Shown here piece after piece: positions 22,654-33,633 of a DNA stretch of 64,000 nucleotides. The stretch is from Acanthopleura granulata (Eukaryota; Mollusca; Polyplacophora; Chitonida; Chitonidae), in contig JABBOT010000002.1 in the NCBI GenBank assembly GCA_016165875.1, forward strand, positions 15,641,125 through 15,705,124. Direction: 5' to 3'. A program made the translations under genes and the position numbers. The notes under the pieces are model-generated. The model saw nothing but the letters and a program-made list of their open reading frames with translations. It ran no database searches and had not been told where the DNA came from. Within the stretch, counting starts at the first letter, position 1; every line of letters begins with the position of its first letter.

Positions 22654-25600
22654 TTATGCCATTTTCTCCCGCCCGTGAGGCTCTAAGAAGTCCAGATCTG
22701 GCCCAATAGCCACAATACCGAAGGGGTTAATGGTTTTGTGACTTTGCTGAAATCGAAATGATGCAAAGATCACTTAAATAATCACACACAAGGAATGTTA
22801 ACTTAAAGTACAGACAATGTGTCCTGTTCACTTCTGTGTAAAATCACATGCCACTGCACAATGGCTATTAAAGACTGCCATATTCATGTACACATCGTGG
22901 TACACATCGCATGTACACCTCGCATGCACACATCATGATACACATATGTACACATCACGCTGCACATCATATGTACACATCACGCTGCTGTACTCATCAC
23001 ATGTACACATTATAGGATCGTCTTATAGGCTGGATTTATAGGCTTTTCCCAGGACTACATCTTTTATATCGTGTGCGGGCTCGACATTTCCTTATTCATT
23101 ATGTCTACCGTTTGCGTCTGCCTTGCATTAAATGTTGGTCGTTACCTGATAGTGGCACATGATATGCTGAGGGTCGACCGTGTCCGCTATACCAGGCATC
23201 TGGTAAATCTCTCTCACATAAGGCCAGATGTTGGGGTAGTCTATGATACGCTTCTTATTACACTGAAACACACATAAAGTAATAAAGTAACAGTCAGGCA
23301 AAAACATTCCAAGTGAAATACTAGCAACCCAAGAAATTTAACTTGAATAAATCTAGTTAAAAGAAAAGAACACATTTATACAACCTACACCTTAAATGAA
23401 AGAGCTATACAAACTGTGTGGAATACTATATTTTTTACATTTTTTAAAGGTTTCATAAAAGAAACAAACTGTGTTAAACATCATCATTTTTTACAAAGTC
23501 CACCTAATCCTCCTTTCCTCCTCTCGAATATTCATTGTGACATGACTGTGCTTAAGGTTTTACTCCTACCATTTAATTAACGTGCATTCCCAGTCTCAGC
23601 TAAATATGTTCGTACATTGTGATAATCGTGCATTTTAAGTTCTGTTAAAGCCAACTCTAAAAAGGAAGAGTTTGAAATGTACTAGATGGCCACATCATGC
23701 CTACATGCGTGGCTGTCAGTAATTCCTACCCACCCACCTCTCGGCATGAGCACTACTGACATTGTTTCTGATGTACTGTTAATAATATTAGCACTCTTAT
23801 TTTGTGCCTTGTTTGGCGGGTGTTGCTTCTGATGACGGTATGGTATGATTGTCTGCGAAAAAAACCCAGTGAGTAATTGGGTCTGCCAGAGTAATAACTC
23901 AGGGGACACATCTATTGGGGTGTGTGCATTGACTGTCTGTCTGTGTAAAAACCCAGAGGACGGTCGATGCATATAATCTAACCTATAAGGATCAGTTTGG
24001 CCTTTGGTAATAATTTGAATTGCCCGCGCTCGTGTCGTCACCTGAACTAGGGAATTCAAATGGAGAGACCGCCGGAGTTTAACCCAGGGGATTTCAGGGC
24101 TGGCGCGTCACGGCAATGTTTGCGACAACCGGCAATAGGTTTTTTGTCTTACCCATGAAAGCCCAATGCCATTACAAACATGTTTTCATCTTATCTTTTA
24201 TTGACAAGTTACTTTTCTTGTAAAGTAGGGAATTACAGAGCCTCGGTTTATATACTCTGTAAGGATCCATTTATATCCATTTAGATAGATCTAAAACCCA
24301 CCTTAAAATGTCCCACGTAGACCATGTCGAAACGCACCAGAGTAGTAAACAACCGGACGTCAGCTTCTGTAAATCGACTTCCGGTCAGATAACGTTTCTT
24401 AGATAAAATGTCTTCCACCTTAAATAAAAGGGAAAAACATTCGAGACATTCAGTGCCATCAAAATGCTATTACTCCTTCTAAATGGGAAAGTCCCGCTTA
24501 AGCGTTATGCCACAAATGCTTAATTGTGAGCTATACCTCTTTGCTTTACGGGCACAACTAAATAGAACGGCGACGTATTACTGAAAGAACAAAATAGTAC
24601 ACCGCTTTACACGGACTTGTTTTAGGTGGCTTCTGTTTCACTTTGGCCCGCCTGTAACCTTTTAAGACTTTGATATCTGCATGACTCTGGGCAACACTGA
24701 ATTCAGGACTATTCCAGCTGTCCCTCACACTAAAGCCTAATATCAACCAAAGTAAAATATAGGTTTGTGTTTAACGTAAACCATCAGCCATAAACAGATT
24801 AATAAACAAGTTACTAAATAATATAAGGTGGCATGGTTGCACTTGTACCTTATCAGAATTTTAATAATTTTATCCTTTAGTATCAGACTTCTTACCTTGT
24901 CCAGAGCAGAGAACAGAATTCTTACGGCAGTATCGTACGCTTCCTGGGATTGTGCAAAACCGGACTTGTATACCCCGTTGTTAATTTCACTGCCGAACAC
25001 AAAACGGTATGGTAAAATCAACTATGACAGCTACATACTGTGCGTTGTTACATGTTGTAATAGGTCTGCAGAGGCGAACATACCCTGCTTTCTTGGATAA
25101 AATTTTAAATACTTGCAGTACTCGTGTACAGGCCTCGAATAACAGTGACATATGTAATGTAAATTTTACATCATCACGCATTTTAGCCAAAAATATGGGA
25201 GGAAATTCTAGAAAATGTTGTAACAATTGTTATGACATGACATTACGTGCACAGTCAAGTATATAGTAGAGTGGGGTTCTATCAGTCCCGTGTATGTGCA
25301 TCTATACAGCATATATATTCTCCTTACGGGTATATCCAGGCGTTGACTTTGTCTATCTCTCCTCGCAGATCTCCCGGGTACAGATCCAATGCTCTCTGTT
25401 CGGGGGTTTTACAGAATTCATTGAATTCCGCATTGAACATTCGGATGATCTCACTGGACTCATTGTTTACAATGGTCTTCTTCTGTTTGTCCCAGAGGCA
25501 TGGTACCGTTATGTTACCACCGTAGGCTGTTTAAAGAGAGAATCCAACATGGGCACAGCTTCATTGAATATGTATATTCAAAAGGGAGATACATTTTTCT

Positions 25601-28600
25601 AAAACTTCTTTAAGAGACACTTACAAGCTAACAGTAATGTTATGGGGCTGAATTCACCGAGTAGGTCCAACATGCATTATGTTTTCTGATTGATGGCAGA
25701 ACAGGTGACGTTTTGCTACAAACTGCTATATTTAATAATATATAAGTTGCCCTGTTCTTTCAACAGAAGACTTTTGTTGAGGTTCTGTGTAAGAGGAATA
25801 GGTATGTTAATGACGTGTGTAAAGTTGGCTCGCAGTTCACAGTTAACAGTTGAAAAGCGGACTCAGTCCTTACTTTCCGATCAAATATAACTAGAGATTG
25901 CGCCCTAACAAACAGGCACAGAGATTCATACTTGGTACACAAACACAACTTGGCAAGAGCTACAAAATGACGCCAAAAGTTTTATCGTCCGACGTCAGGT
26001 TACGTCACACTGAATTGTTAACCAAACTGTTAACTAGACGTTTAGACCGTCAATACACCTTGACAAATAGGCGCAGAGATTTCATACCGGGTGTTACCAT
26101 ATGGTGTGTGGAAATTACCCATACCTGATTACAGGGAAATCGTACTTCGCGAAAGTCACTGATTGTAATTTGTATGCTCGTATCTCTCTAGCTAGACACA
26201 CTGCACTAACACCGCTTATTGTAATTTGTATGTCCGTATCTCTCTAGCTAGACACACTGTGCAAACAGCACTGATTGTAATTTGTATGTCCGTATCTCTC
26301 TAGCTAGAAACACTGCGCAAACGCCACTGATTGCAATTTGTATGTGCATATCTCTCAGGCATAACATAGGGCACCAACATTTTAAAAAACGTTGATGATT
26401 TTCTTAACTTAAAAATATCAGATCTGATCATATTTCATGGACAAGCGGTAGAGTGAAATGTCACATTTATGTAGGTTAAGATATTTTCCTAAAGAACGCA
26501 ACCACACTAGTTCTTCTTTCTTTCTTTATTTCCGCTTGTTATAGAGTTCGCTTAGTCGACAGGTATCTGGCGTTCTTTTCCGATAGTTAATTGCTTGTAG
26601 GAATAAACCAATACGAGACCTGAGCCTACACACCTGCCACCGTTGACACTACATATGCAAATATCACATCGGATTTTCACTGGTTGACTTCGTGGCCAAG
26701 TGGACAGATTATTGACTTTGCTATTTATTTAATGGTGTTTTACGGCGTGCACAGGGATATTTCACTAATACAACGGTATTGATTTTCACTGGTTGACTTC
26801 GTGGCCAAGTGGACAGATTATTGACTTTGCTATTTATTTAATGGTGTTTTACACCGTGCTCAGGGATATTTCACTAATACAACGGCATTATGGTGGGAGG
26901 AAACCGGGCAGAGCCAGGGGGAAACCTAAGAGCATCCGCAGGTTGCTAGCAGACACCTCCAACGATCCGAGAAGAAGACAGCTTGTGCCGGAATCGAACT
27001 CACAGCGACCGCCTTGGTGAGAGGCCCCTTGGTCATTTTGTGATTGGTTGGTTATATTTATTGGCTCTTGTGCGATTTATAGATTAATTATTGTATTTTG
27101 ATTAATTGTTTATTGTTCATTATTTGTGGGCCCGATAAGGCAATGTGTTATGCTGTTTGTGCTTGTGTGAAGTGGTGTGATGATAAACGACAAATCACAA
27201 ATTTACAACCCATGGATGATAATGTACCAGTAAAAAATATGAATTTTCCATAGCCTGTATAGCCTGGAGTGGTGACCATTCTGCGTTGTCATTGCTTATG
27301 ATGAACGTCCAGTACGTGACCTTAGAATATGTAAATGTACCTTTCGGCGCTGACACACTTAATGGTAATATCACATTAGGTTTATAATCTGTGTCGGAAA
27401 GGAATGATTAACTGTTCTATTTTCACTGATAATTATTTATTGATTAATTTTGGGCGAGTCATTAATTGGTTATAGTGCCAGAATCAGTTGCTTCTTATCT
27501 GTGGGTGGATACACAAGTAAAAATGTGGTCATGTGCTGCGCCTCACATTTGCCGTTTGTGCGGTATTTCCATGTAAATCAGATTACCATTTCCCCATACC
27601 TGCTATATCAATGGTCATGGCTACAACTCCAATTGTTTTTCACTGTAGTTTTAATTTTGTTTGATACATGTAGGTAACGGTGTGCCACATTTGTCCAATA
27701 GCGCGGTTGCCATAGTAACTAGATTGCAATGTCCACTGTACAGATTGGTATATTTCGAGTCCAATTGCTTTGTACGTGCGGCTGTGAAGGCTGTGACGGA
27801 CCGGTTGCCATGGTAACCAAATTGCCAGTATCTACCCTTGGAGATATTTGCATTTTAATCACAGTCCAATCACATGGCCTCGATTAATTTTTACGTTGAA
27901 TTTTTGTGTTTGAATGGATTTATTGGCTGATTATTGACGTTGTGTTATATTATATCTTTTGATTCATAATTGATTCATTGAGTAATTATTGATTGTGAGT
28001 CTGAATCGGTGTTTATATTATCTGGTTTTCCACACATATATTCGAACGCCAACTGACGATCAAACAGGCCTACCTGGATCTGCCAAAATGTAAACCTCCC
28101 GAAGGTACTGACAGTTGTTCACCGTGTCCAAACTGCACTTTGGTTTCTGTAACATTCGTAACCCATCAAGCTTTCATTAAGTTAGACATACATAGCTATT
28201 TCCTTGCAATCTACGTACATCACCGACTTATGTCGTTTTATTTTTACACTGTTGCCATTAATGGGCTATATTTTATAACACGATAAAATATCAACCAATG
28301 AAGTCGTATTTAAACTGAAATAACAAGCCATCAATCAGAATTCATGGTAGACACAAAAGCACAAAGTGAGATATTCCGAAACAATAACGTCTCCTACATA
28401 GACTAAAATACAAGTTCTCAGAACGATTGCAGTTGGAATTAAAACTATAAAAGTATGTTCTTATCAAAGTGATACTGAAAACCAACCTGGTCTGTGAAGC
28501 TCCAGCCTTTCTCTGTCAACAGCCAATCGACGACCGTGCAAGATATGGCATCGTCCAATCCCTTCAGCCGTCTGGCGATGAGCACACGATGTGCCCACGG

Positions 28601-30607
28601 GCAAGCCAGAGACACGTACAGATGGTAGCGCCCAGCTTCTGCTTTGAAACCACTGGAGCCGTCCGCTAAAGGTGTATGCATGAAGGAGACATTATTCATA
28701 CATTGTCCAATGATTCCCAATAATATTGCGCTTCAAGCTTTAAATCTACTACATGGCTGTAAGGCGTTGTAATAATATTACATTCAAATGATTCCTATAG
28801 TATATTGTCTTCAGTTTTCAGCTTTAAACCCATCTGAGCCGTCCTTTGAAATTTCTAACCAGAACTTACTAATGATTTTCAGTAATTTACGCTCCAACGC
28901 TAACAATTAAAGGCATACATGTTGGCCAATACGTCCATGTAAATATCCATTGAAATATGTTTTTAAACATTTTCACCCATAAAATTTAGTGCCATTTTAG
29001 GAATTTCGGAGTGTTTGTAAGGGGAACTCAATTATCCTTCTTTCTAAGAAATAAGGCGCAAATATGAATGGTAAGCAACCTGCTAAAGAATGTTTTTTTC
29101 CCCAGAATAAATGAATAATTTTTAAAATAGGTTGATTATATCACTTGCACTACATCATTTGTTATAGGTTTGACTCGACATTGGTATACGGCCCCTCCCG
29201 AGGACTTCACGTGATCTTGATCATAAATGTAGGTCACAGACTCTCCTCATCGTTAGCACCGAATCTGCGCCCGCTACACATCAGCGTCGCTACCAAACAA
29301 TTTTGACCTTTTGACCCATGCAACATAGATGTGTTTGTCCAGGTTTGATCTGATCACTAACTCGACACCTTCGGCTGACTTGCGTGAAAAATTTACATTC
29401 ATAACAATTCCTTTAGATATTCCTTAGATCATGTTATGAATAGGCCCTTCTTTAGATCAACGAGAATAAATATATGTAAAGGGTTACAGTAGAAGCAAGG
29501 TTGAGACAGGGTTCTTTTTTTCTGACCTCGTGACCTCCTCGTTATTCAAAATTTTTGTTTACACAAGTAGCTAGTGATGGCAGTGATATAAACCGAAGTT
29601 AAACACGGGGCGCATCCGCTGTGAGGAGTATGCGAGGACCCAGCTTGAGGTATGTTTTAGGTCTCATGAACACCGCAGAGAGCCACAGCTTTGTGCGGCA
29701 TAATTACAGATTCCCATCTCGGTTTATTTACGAAACCGCACTATCAGACCACCTACAACATGTAGGTCGCTCAAGAGGGCTGGGTGGAAGATGGAAACCG
29801 TGTCTTCACCCCAGATGATCTGAAAACAGAACACATGAAGGGGTGCTGCTTCAAACAGTACACAAACTCCTCACAAGTGCACGATTTTATTTTTTAGGGG
29901 CCGTCTGTAATTTTGATCTGTTTGGAAATTGACTGCAGTTTCCCATAAATTAGGCCTATATAGGCCTACGTGAACGTGCTTGGCAGTGGGAAATGATCGA
30001 GGTTATATCTGTGATTGGTGTTTTACGCCCCGCTCAAGAATATTTCACTTATACGACTGCGGCCAGCATTACCGTGGGGGGGGGGGGGACCGGGCAGAGC
30101 CCGTGGGGGAACCCACGACCATCCACAGGTTGCTGGCAGACCTTCTCAGGTATGGCCAGAGAGGAAGCCAGCATGAACTCACAGCGACCACATTGGTGGG
30201 AGACTGCTGGGTCATTGGCGACAAGATGACGACTCGCACTGTGTGTGTAGACATAGGCCTACAAACTGCCAGCAGATTTTTGACACAAAATATCCAGGTT
30301 ACTACAAATACCACAAGCCTAACTACATGTACAACAATGTTTCGGTAATTCACACCAAAGAAGCTACGCAGATTTATACAAGTCTCTACTGTTATGTAAG
30401 ATCATATAGGCCCGGCCTAGGTGCCAAGGCATGCATACTGTTGGACTACCACATCGAACTGAATTGTGTGAAGCAACCATAGCGTGCTGGGGTCCACATA
30501 CCTGTGATAGTGTCCCGAAAGGCAGATGGTTTCCTCACAAACTCCCCTTTATTTGTTATTGAGGATTTCCAGGACTGCTTGGCATCCGTGTCAGCAGTTG
30601 TACTCAT
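22654..30607 (-). CDS. Glutathionyl-hydroquinone reductase (Xi-class glutathione S-transferase, YqjG/ECM4 family), complete, 8 exons
   Basis: Exons in transcription order are 30607-30502, 28665-28487, 28146-28074, 25526-25328, 24989-24896, 24418-24302, 23262-23146 and 22746-22654. They sum to 978 nt (325 aa), matching the usual family length of about 320-330 in bacteria. The enzyme uses glutathione to reduce glutathionyl-(hydro)quinones through a catalytic cysteine. Visible signatures are: GEFVRKPSAFRDTI at the N-terminus; GRYHLYVSLACPWAHR with the active-site Cys in CPWA (about residue 56); GWSF; TVPCLWDKQKKTIVNNESSE (about 125-145, the glutathione-binding ES pair); NNGVYKSGFAQSQEAYD; RYLTGSRFTEADVRLF (N-capping region of the C-terminal helical domain); and YPNIWPYVREIYQMPG. 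All donors are GT and acceptors AG, and phases agree throughout. Introns hold SINEs and tandem repeats. The start ATG is preceded by AACAAG; no TATA box was seen. The family is best documented in bacteria, fungi, plants and haloarchaea, so an intron-rich animal copy is notable. No lesion was found. Confidence 0.92.
22885..23010. repeat. Degenerate TGTACACATC-type tandem repeat
   Basis: Imperfect 10-22-bp units built on 'atgtacacatc' and 'acatcacgctgc' are repeated about eight times. They lie in the last intron of the reductase gene. Confidence 0.6.
26161..26357. repeat. 56-bp tandem repeat, about 3.5 copies
   Basis: Units start at 26161, 26217, 26273 and 26329, an exact 56-bp period, each opening with 'attgtaatttgtatg'. 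The first three carry the palindrome CTAGCTAG inside 'atctctctagctaga'; the last is truncated and diverged. The array lies in intron 3 of the reductase gene. Confidence 0.8.
26672..26888. repeat. 109-bp tandem duplication covering a SINE tail and its flank
   Basis: The segment 26672-26780 is repeated at 26781-26888 with very few differences (for example 'ttttacggcgtgca' against 'ttttacaccgtgct'). Each copy contains about 50 bp of unique flank plus the tail of a family A SINE, so the duplication happened after the SINE inserted. Confidence 0.85.
26822..27040 (-). mobile_element. tRNA-derived SINE, family A, copy 3
   Basis: On the - strand the head contains GTCGCTGTGAGTTCGATTCC, a near-perfect pol III box B and the best preserved in the window. 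The usual body (GCAACCTGCGGATGCTC, GTTTCCCCC, CGGTTTCCTCCCACCA) and tail follow. It lies in intron 3 of the reductase gene, in the same orientation as that gene. Confidence 0.75.
29621..29900 (+). other. Possible isolated exon, product unknown
   Basis: From about 29765 to 29899 a + strand frame reads EGWVEDGNRVFTPDDL, then MKGCCFKQYTNSS, and ends at a TAG. It follows an ATGTAG that could act as a splice acceptor, and a GTATGT donor-like site lies upstream at about 29650. It sits in intron 1 of the reductase gene on the opposite strand. I recognise no family; it could be chance or a gene relic. Confidence 0.15.
29998..30225 (-). mobile_element. tRNA-derived SINE, family A, copy 4, with poly-G tract
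   Basis: The tail-first arrangement on the + strand reads GATTGGTGTTTTACGCC, CAAGAATATTTCACTTATAC, then the body GACCATCCACAGGTTGCTGG and the head-end GAACTCACAGCGACC. A run of 13 G at 30076-30088 replaces the normal 'atggtgggaggaa' of the family. It lies in intron 1 of the reductase gene. Confidence 0.75.
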
Positions 30608-30719
30608 CTTGTTTGCTATATGTCTCGGTGTGGGCCTGCAATGCTCGTGGCCTCCTGTGTGGACCCAGTCAGTAGTCTTCCGCTACAAGTGCCATATGCA
30701 CAGTGAAGCAGGTTGACTA

Positions 30720-33620
30720 CATAGCATGCACATAACGCTGTACATGTTTATACCTAGGCTGCCCGTTTTGGCCCGAGGCACGTATGTTTAATTCGCAATG
30801 GCTTGTACTGTATATACACCACAGATACATAGGCATGCTACACAGTCAAGCGTAACAGCTTTGCCCATGTTCGACTCGCCGGTGGGTTCATACGGTTTGG
30901 TGCGCCATAATTATATGTCTTGCAGATTTCAGCCATAAAACAGTTATAGATTTTAGTGCAAATGTTGTAAAATTATAAAAATATTGTATTATTTTTATTC
31001 CACGATTCAATGCCACAAATGACCACATAGACGGTGTAAATCACGGTATAAGCATATAAGCGGAAACTGTGCAGATCTGTACATGACTCTTCGTCCAGGG
31101 CTATTTTACACAGCCCAACACCCAACCCATCAAAATATAATATGATTCACTCTTTGAGAAGGATTATCATCCATTGATTGTTTTGTTAGGTTAACTTAGT
31201 ATAAAGGAAGATATGGTTGAGTATCAGTTTGCAAATATTTGACATTCTGAGACCTTTTAGCCACCATACAGCCATGGGGTGTTATGGTTAATGTCAGTGG
31301 TAGTGACGTATGGTTAGACTCTTACCTGATACATGCACGAGGCGCGCGTCACTAAGCACCTGTAATGTGAGATGCCTAGACGTAGGGATTTAAACATGAT
31401 CAATGCACTTTGTTGAGCTGCATCGTCCTATCTGATCTGAGTTCTCTGCGCATGCATTGCCGAGTCCATCAATCCACCCGGGAGAGAACCGTTTTTGCTG
31501 CAAGTGCCCGCGGAACGCCGACGTCACGGACTGGTGCTTTCTGACGTCATTACGCCGAGTGTCATGCAGCTTCCGTGCAAATAATTATAGCACATTAAAA
31601 GGAACCCAAGTATTAGAATACAACCTGAATAGTAATGATAGACATACTATATATATATTACATTGTATGAATGTGCGTAGCATCTTTGGTGTGAATTACC
31701 GAAACGTTGTTTATCTACAACCATTTATGACTAAACTAGTGATTGTAGATGTACAATGTATAGCTAGATTCTGTATGTCTTTCACAAATAACTCGAAGTG
31801 AGAAAGCACTCAGTTTTGTCGTGAGAATTTTGAAATTCCTTTATTTTCTGTCGACCAATTAAGCTAAATGGCAGAGCACTGAAGTGCGATGCATGATTGC
31901 ATCGTTAACTTAAATGTGGGGCCCCGAGAAAAAATATATACACCCCGCGACTTATAATTAAGCAATAATATATGCAGACTGATATATCCGTCAGTGTATA
32001 TAATTAATAGCTTTTTATTAGGGTGAGAATGGTTTAAGATTATGCATGGAGTATGTTCATCTTACAAGACGCTCATTTGTTACTGTCATGTACGCAGATT
32101 GTCTATTTGCTGACCTCGGATCGGGGGTGGGGGGCAGGGATGTAGGGCAAATTATAAAAAGTTAAAAGAGGATATCTATATTTCAACAAATAGATTATAG
32201 AAAAAAAACTCTTTTCTAAACTTTCTTTTAACTTTTACAGCTCATCTGTAAGGGCCCCAAAATGGCTGAACCTATAGTGCAATCTATAGAGTCGCGGAGC
32301 ATATGGCGCCTTGGCGGTCTCTTCGCCCTCGCCAGATGTACAGTTGGGCTCTCTACTTCCTTCAAACGCCAGTAGTACTGATGTCTATATAATTAATGTA
32401 CAATTTCACCAGTTCTAATTATATATCATACGTGTAGTATACACGACCGCTAATCAGTGAAAGATTCCATTCAGGTCAATGAATATAGTCATCAGTTAAA
32501 TAATGAATGATTTGAAACAAGAATTTGGTGAAATGTCTTTGATACAAAATACATATATTTAATAAGACAGTACTCATGCAGGTATATATCATCGTCAGAT
32601 TGTACGTTTCTCTGTATACACTGTCACACACTGGAGTGTATACTGCGTTGGTTGCACAGATGCAGTTCATTTTGGGAAGAATTTGACCATCTGATCTGAA
32701 TTAATTAAAAAGTACTATGTGCATGCAGACCGTGTGATAAGTATAAGCGCTAAGCTTACTTGTAAATAATTACTTGTCTTATGTAAACATGTGTATTGTC
32801 ACACGAGTTGAGCTGTGCATAAACTAGGTTGTATATATATATATATATAGGTCTACATACTATATATATACCGTGTCTCTGATATCACCTTAGCCTGTGA
32901 ATACCATTCCGAATACATCCATATAACTGTGAAGAGCTCAAGCAGGATATATCCTAATTTCAGGTATGTAATCACATTCGCACTTTAACATTTGTTAGCG
33001 TTTGAAGCCCCTGTATAGTTGTGTACATTGGCTTATATTTGCTTGATGTTTCAGGACGTGCTCAAAGGTTTATGATCAACTTGGTTTATTGTAAACGGAA
33101 GTGAACGGACACAGAGCGAGAAACCGATAGAAATCACGGCACCATCTTTCCTTTGCACTAAATTTTAGTGTTGTACGTCGCAGTATGATTCGAGGCGCTC
33201 TTGATCCTGGCAAGCAGAGTGAAACTTGTTCTTTGTTAAGTGGCGTACATAACATATCATAGGCACCACTATATTTGACACACCTCTGGATATAAAACAG
33301 TCAAGGGATCGAGCAAAGATGGAATCAAACACCCGGCCAAAACATTTTACATCTATGTAGTATGTCCATCACCGACTCTGTCGGCCTATGCATTTGCTTG
33401 ATTCGTGTGATGCATACTTCTTTCTTTTCTAAGTGTACTTCATGTTGTATATTTTACAACTTTATGCCTTAATATTCTTTCTGTGAGCAACGTTAGGCCC
33501 TTATTTGTGACATCTACACATAGTGGCATTGCTGATCATGGACATCCTTATACCCAAAGTTATGTTTTCTCTCTGTCTATACGGTTAAAGTTGTACGGAA
33601 ATTTTATGTTCTCAATTTTA
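30720..33620. other. Divergent intergenic region between the reductase and DUF1349 genes
   Basis: About 3 kb separate the two head-to-head start codons. It contains TA microsatellites (about 32828-32848 and 32862-32871) and no recognisable exon. A donor-like CAG|GTATGT at 32963/32964 and an acceptor TTTTAG at 33616-33621 could bound a 5' UTR intron of the DUF1349 gene, leaving 12 nt before its ATG. No TATA box could be assigned with confidence to either gene. Confidence 0.4.
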
Positions 33621-33633
33621 GGAATAATTCAGA

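Noticed and set aside
26161..26357. CRISPR array
   Set aside because: Repeats are contiguous without unique spacers, and the genome is eukaryotic.
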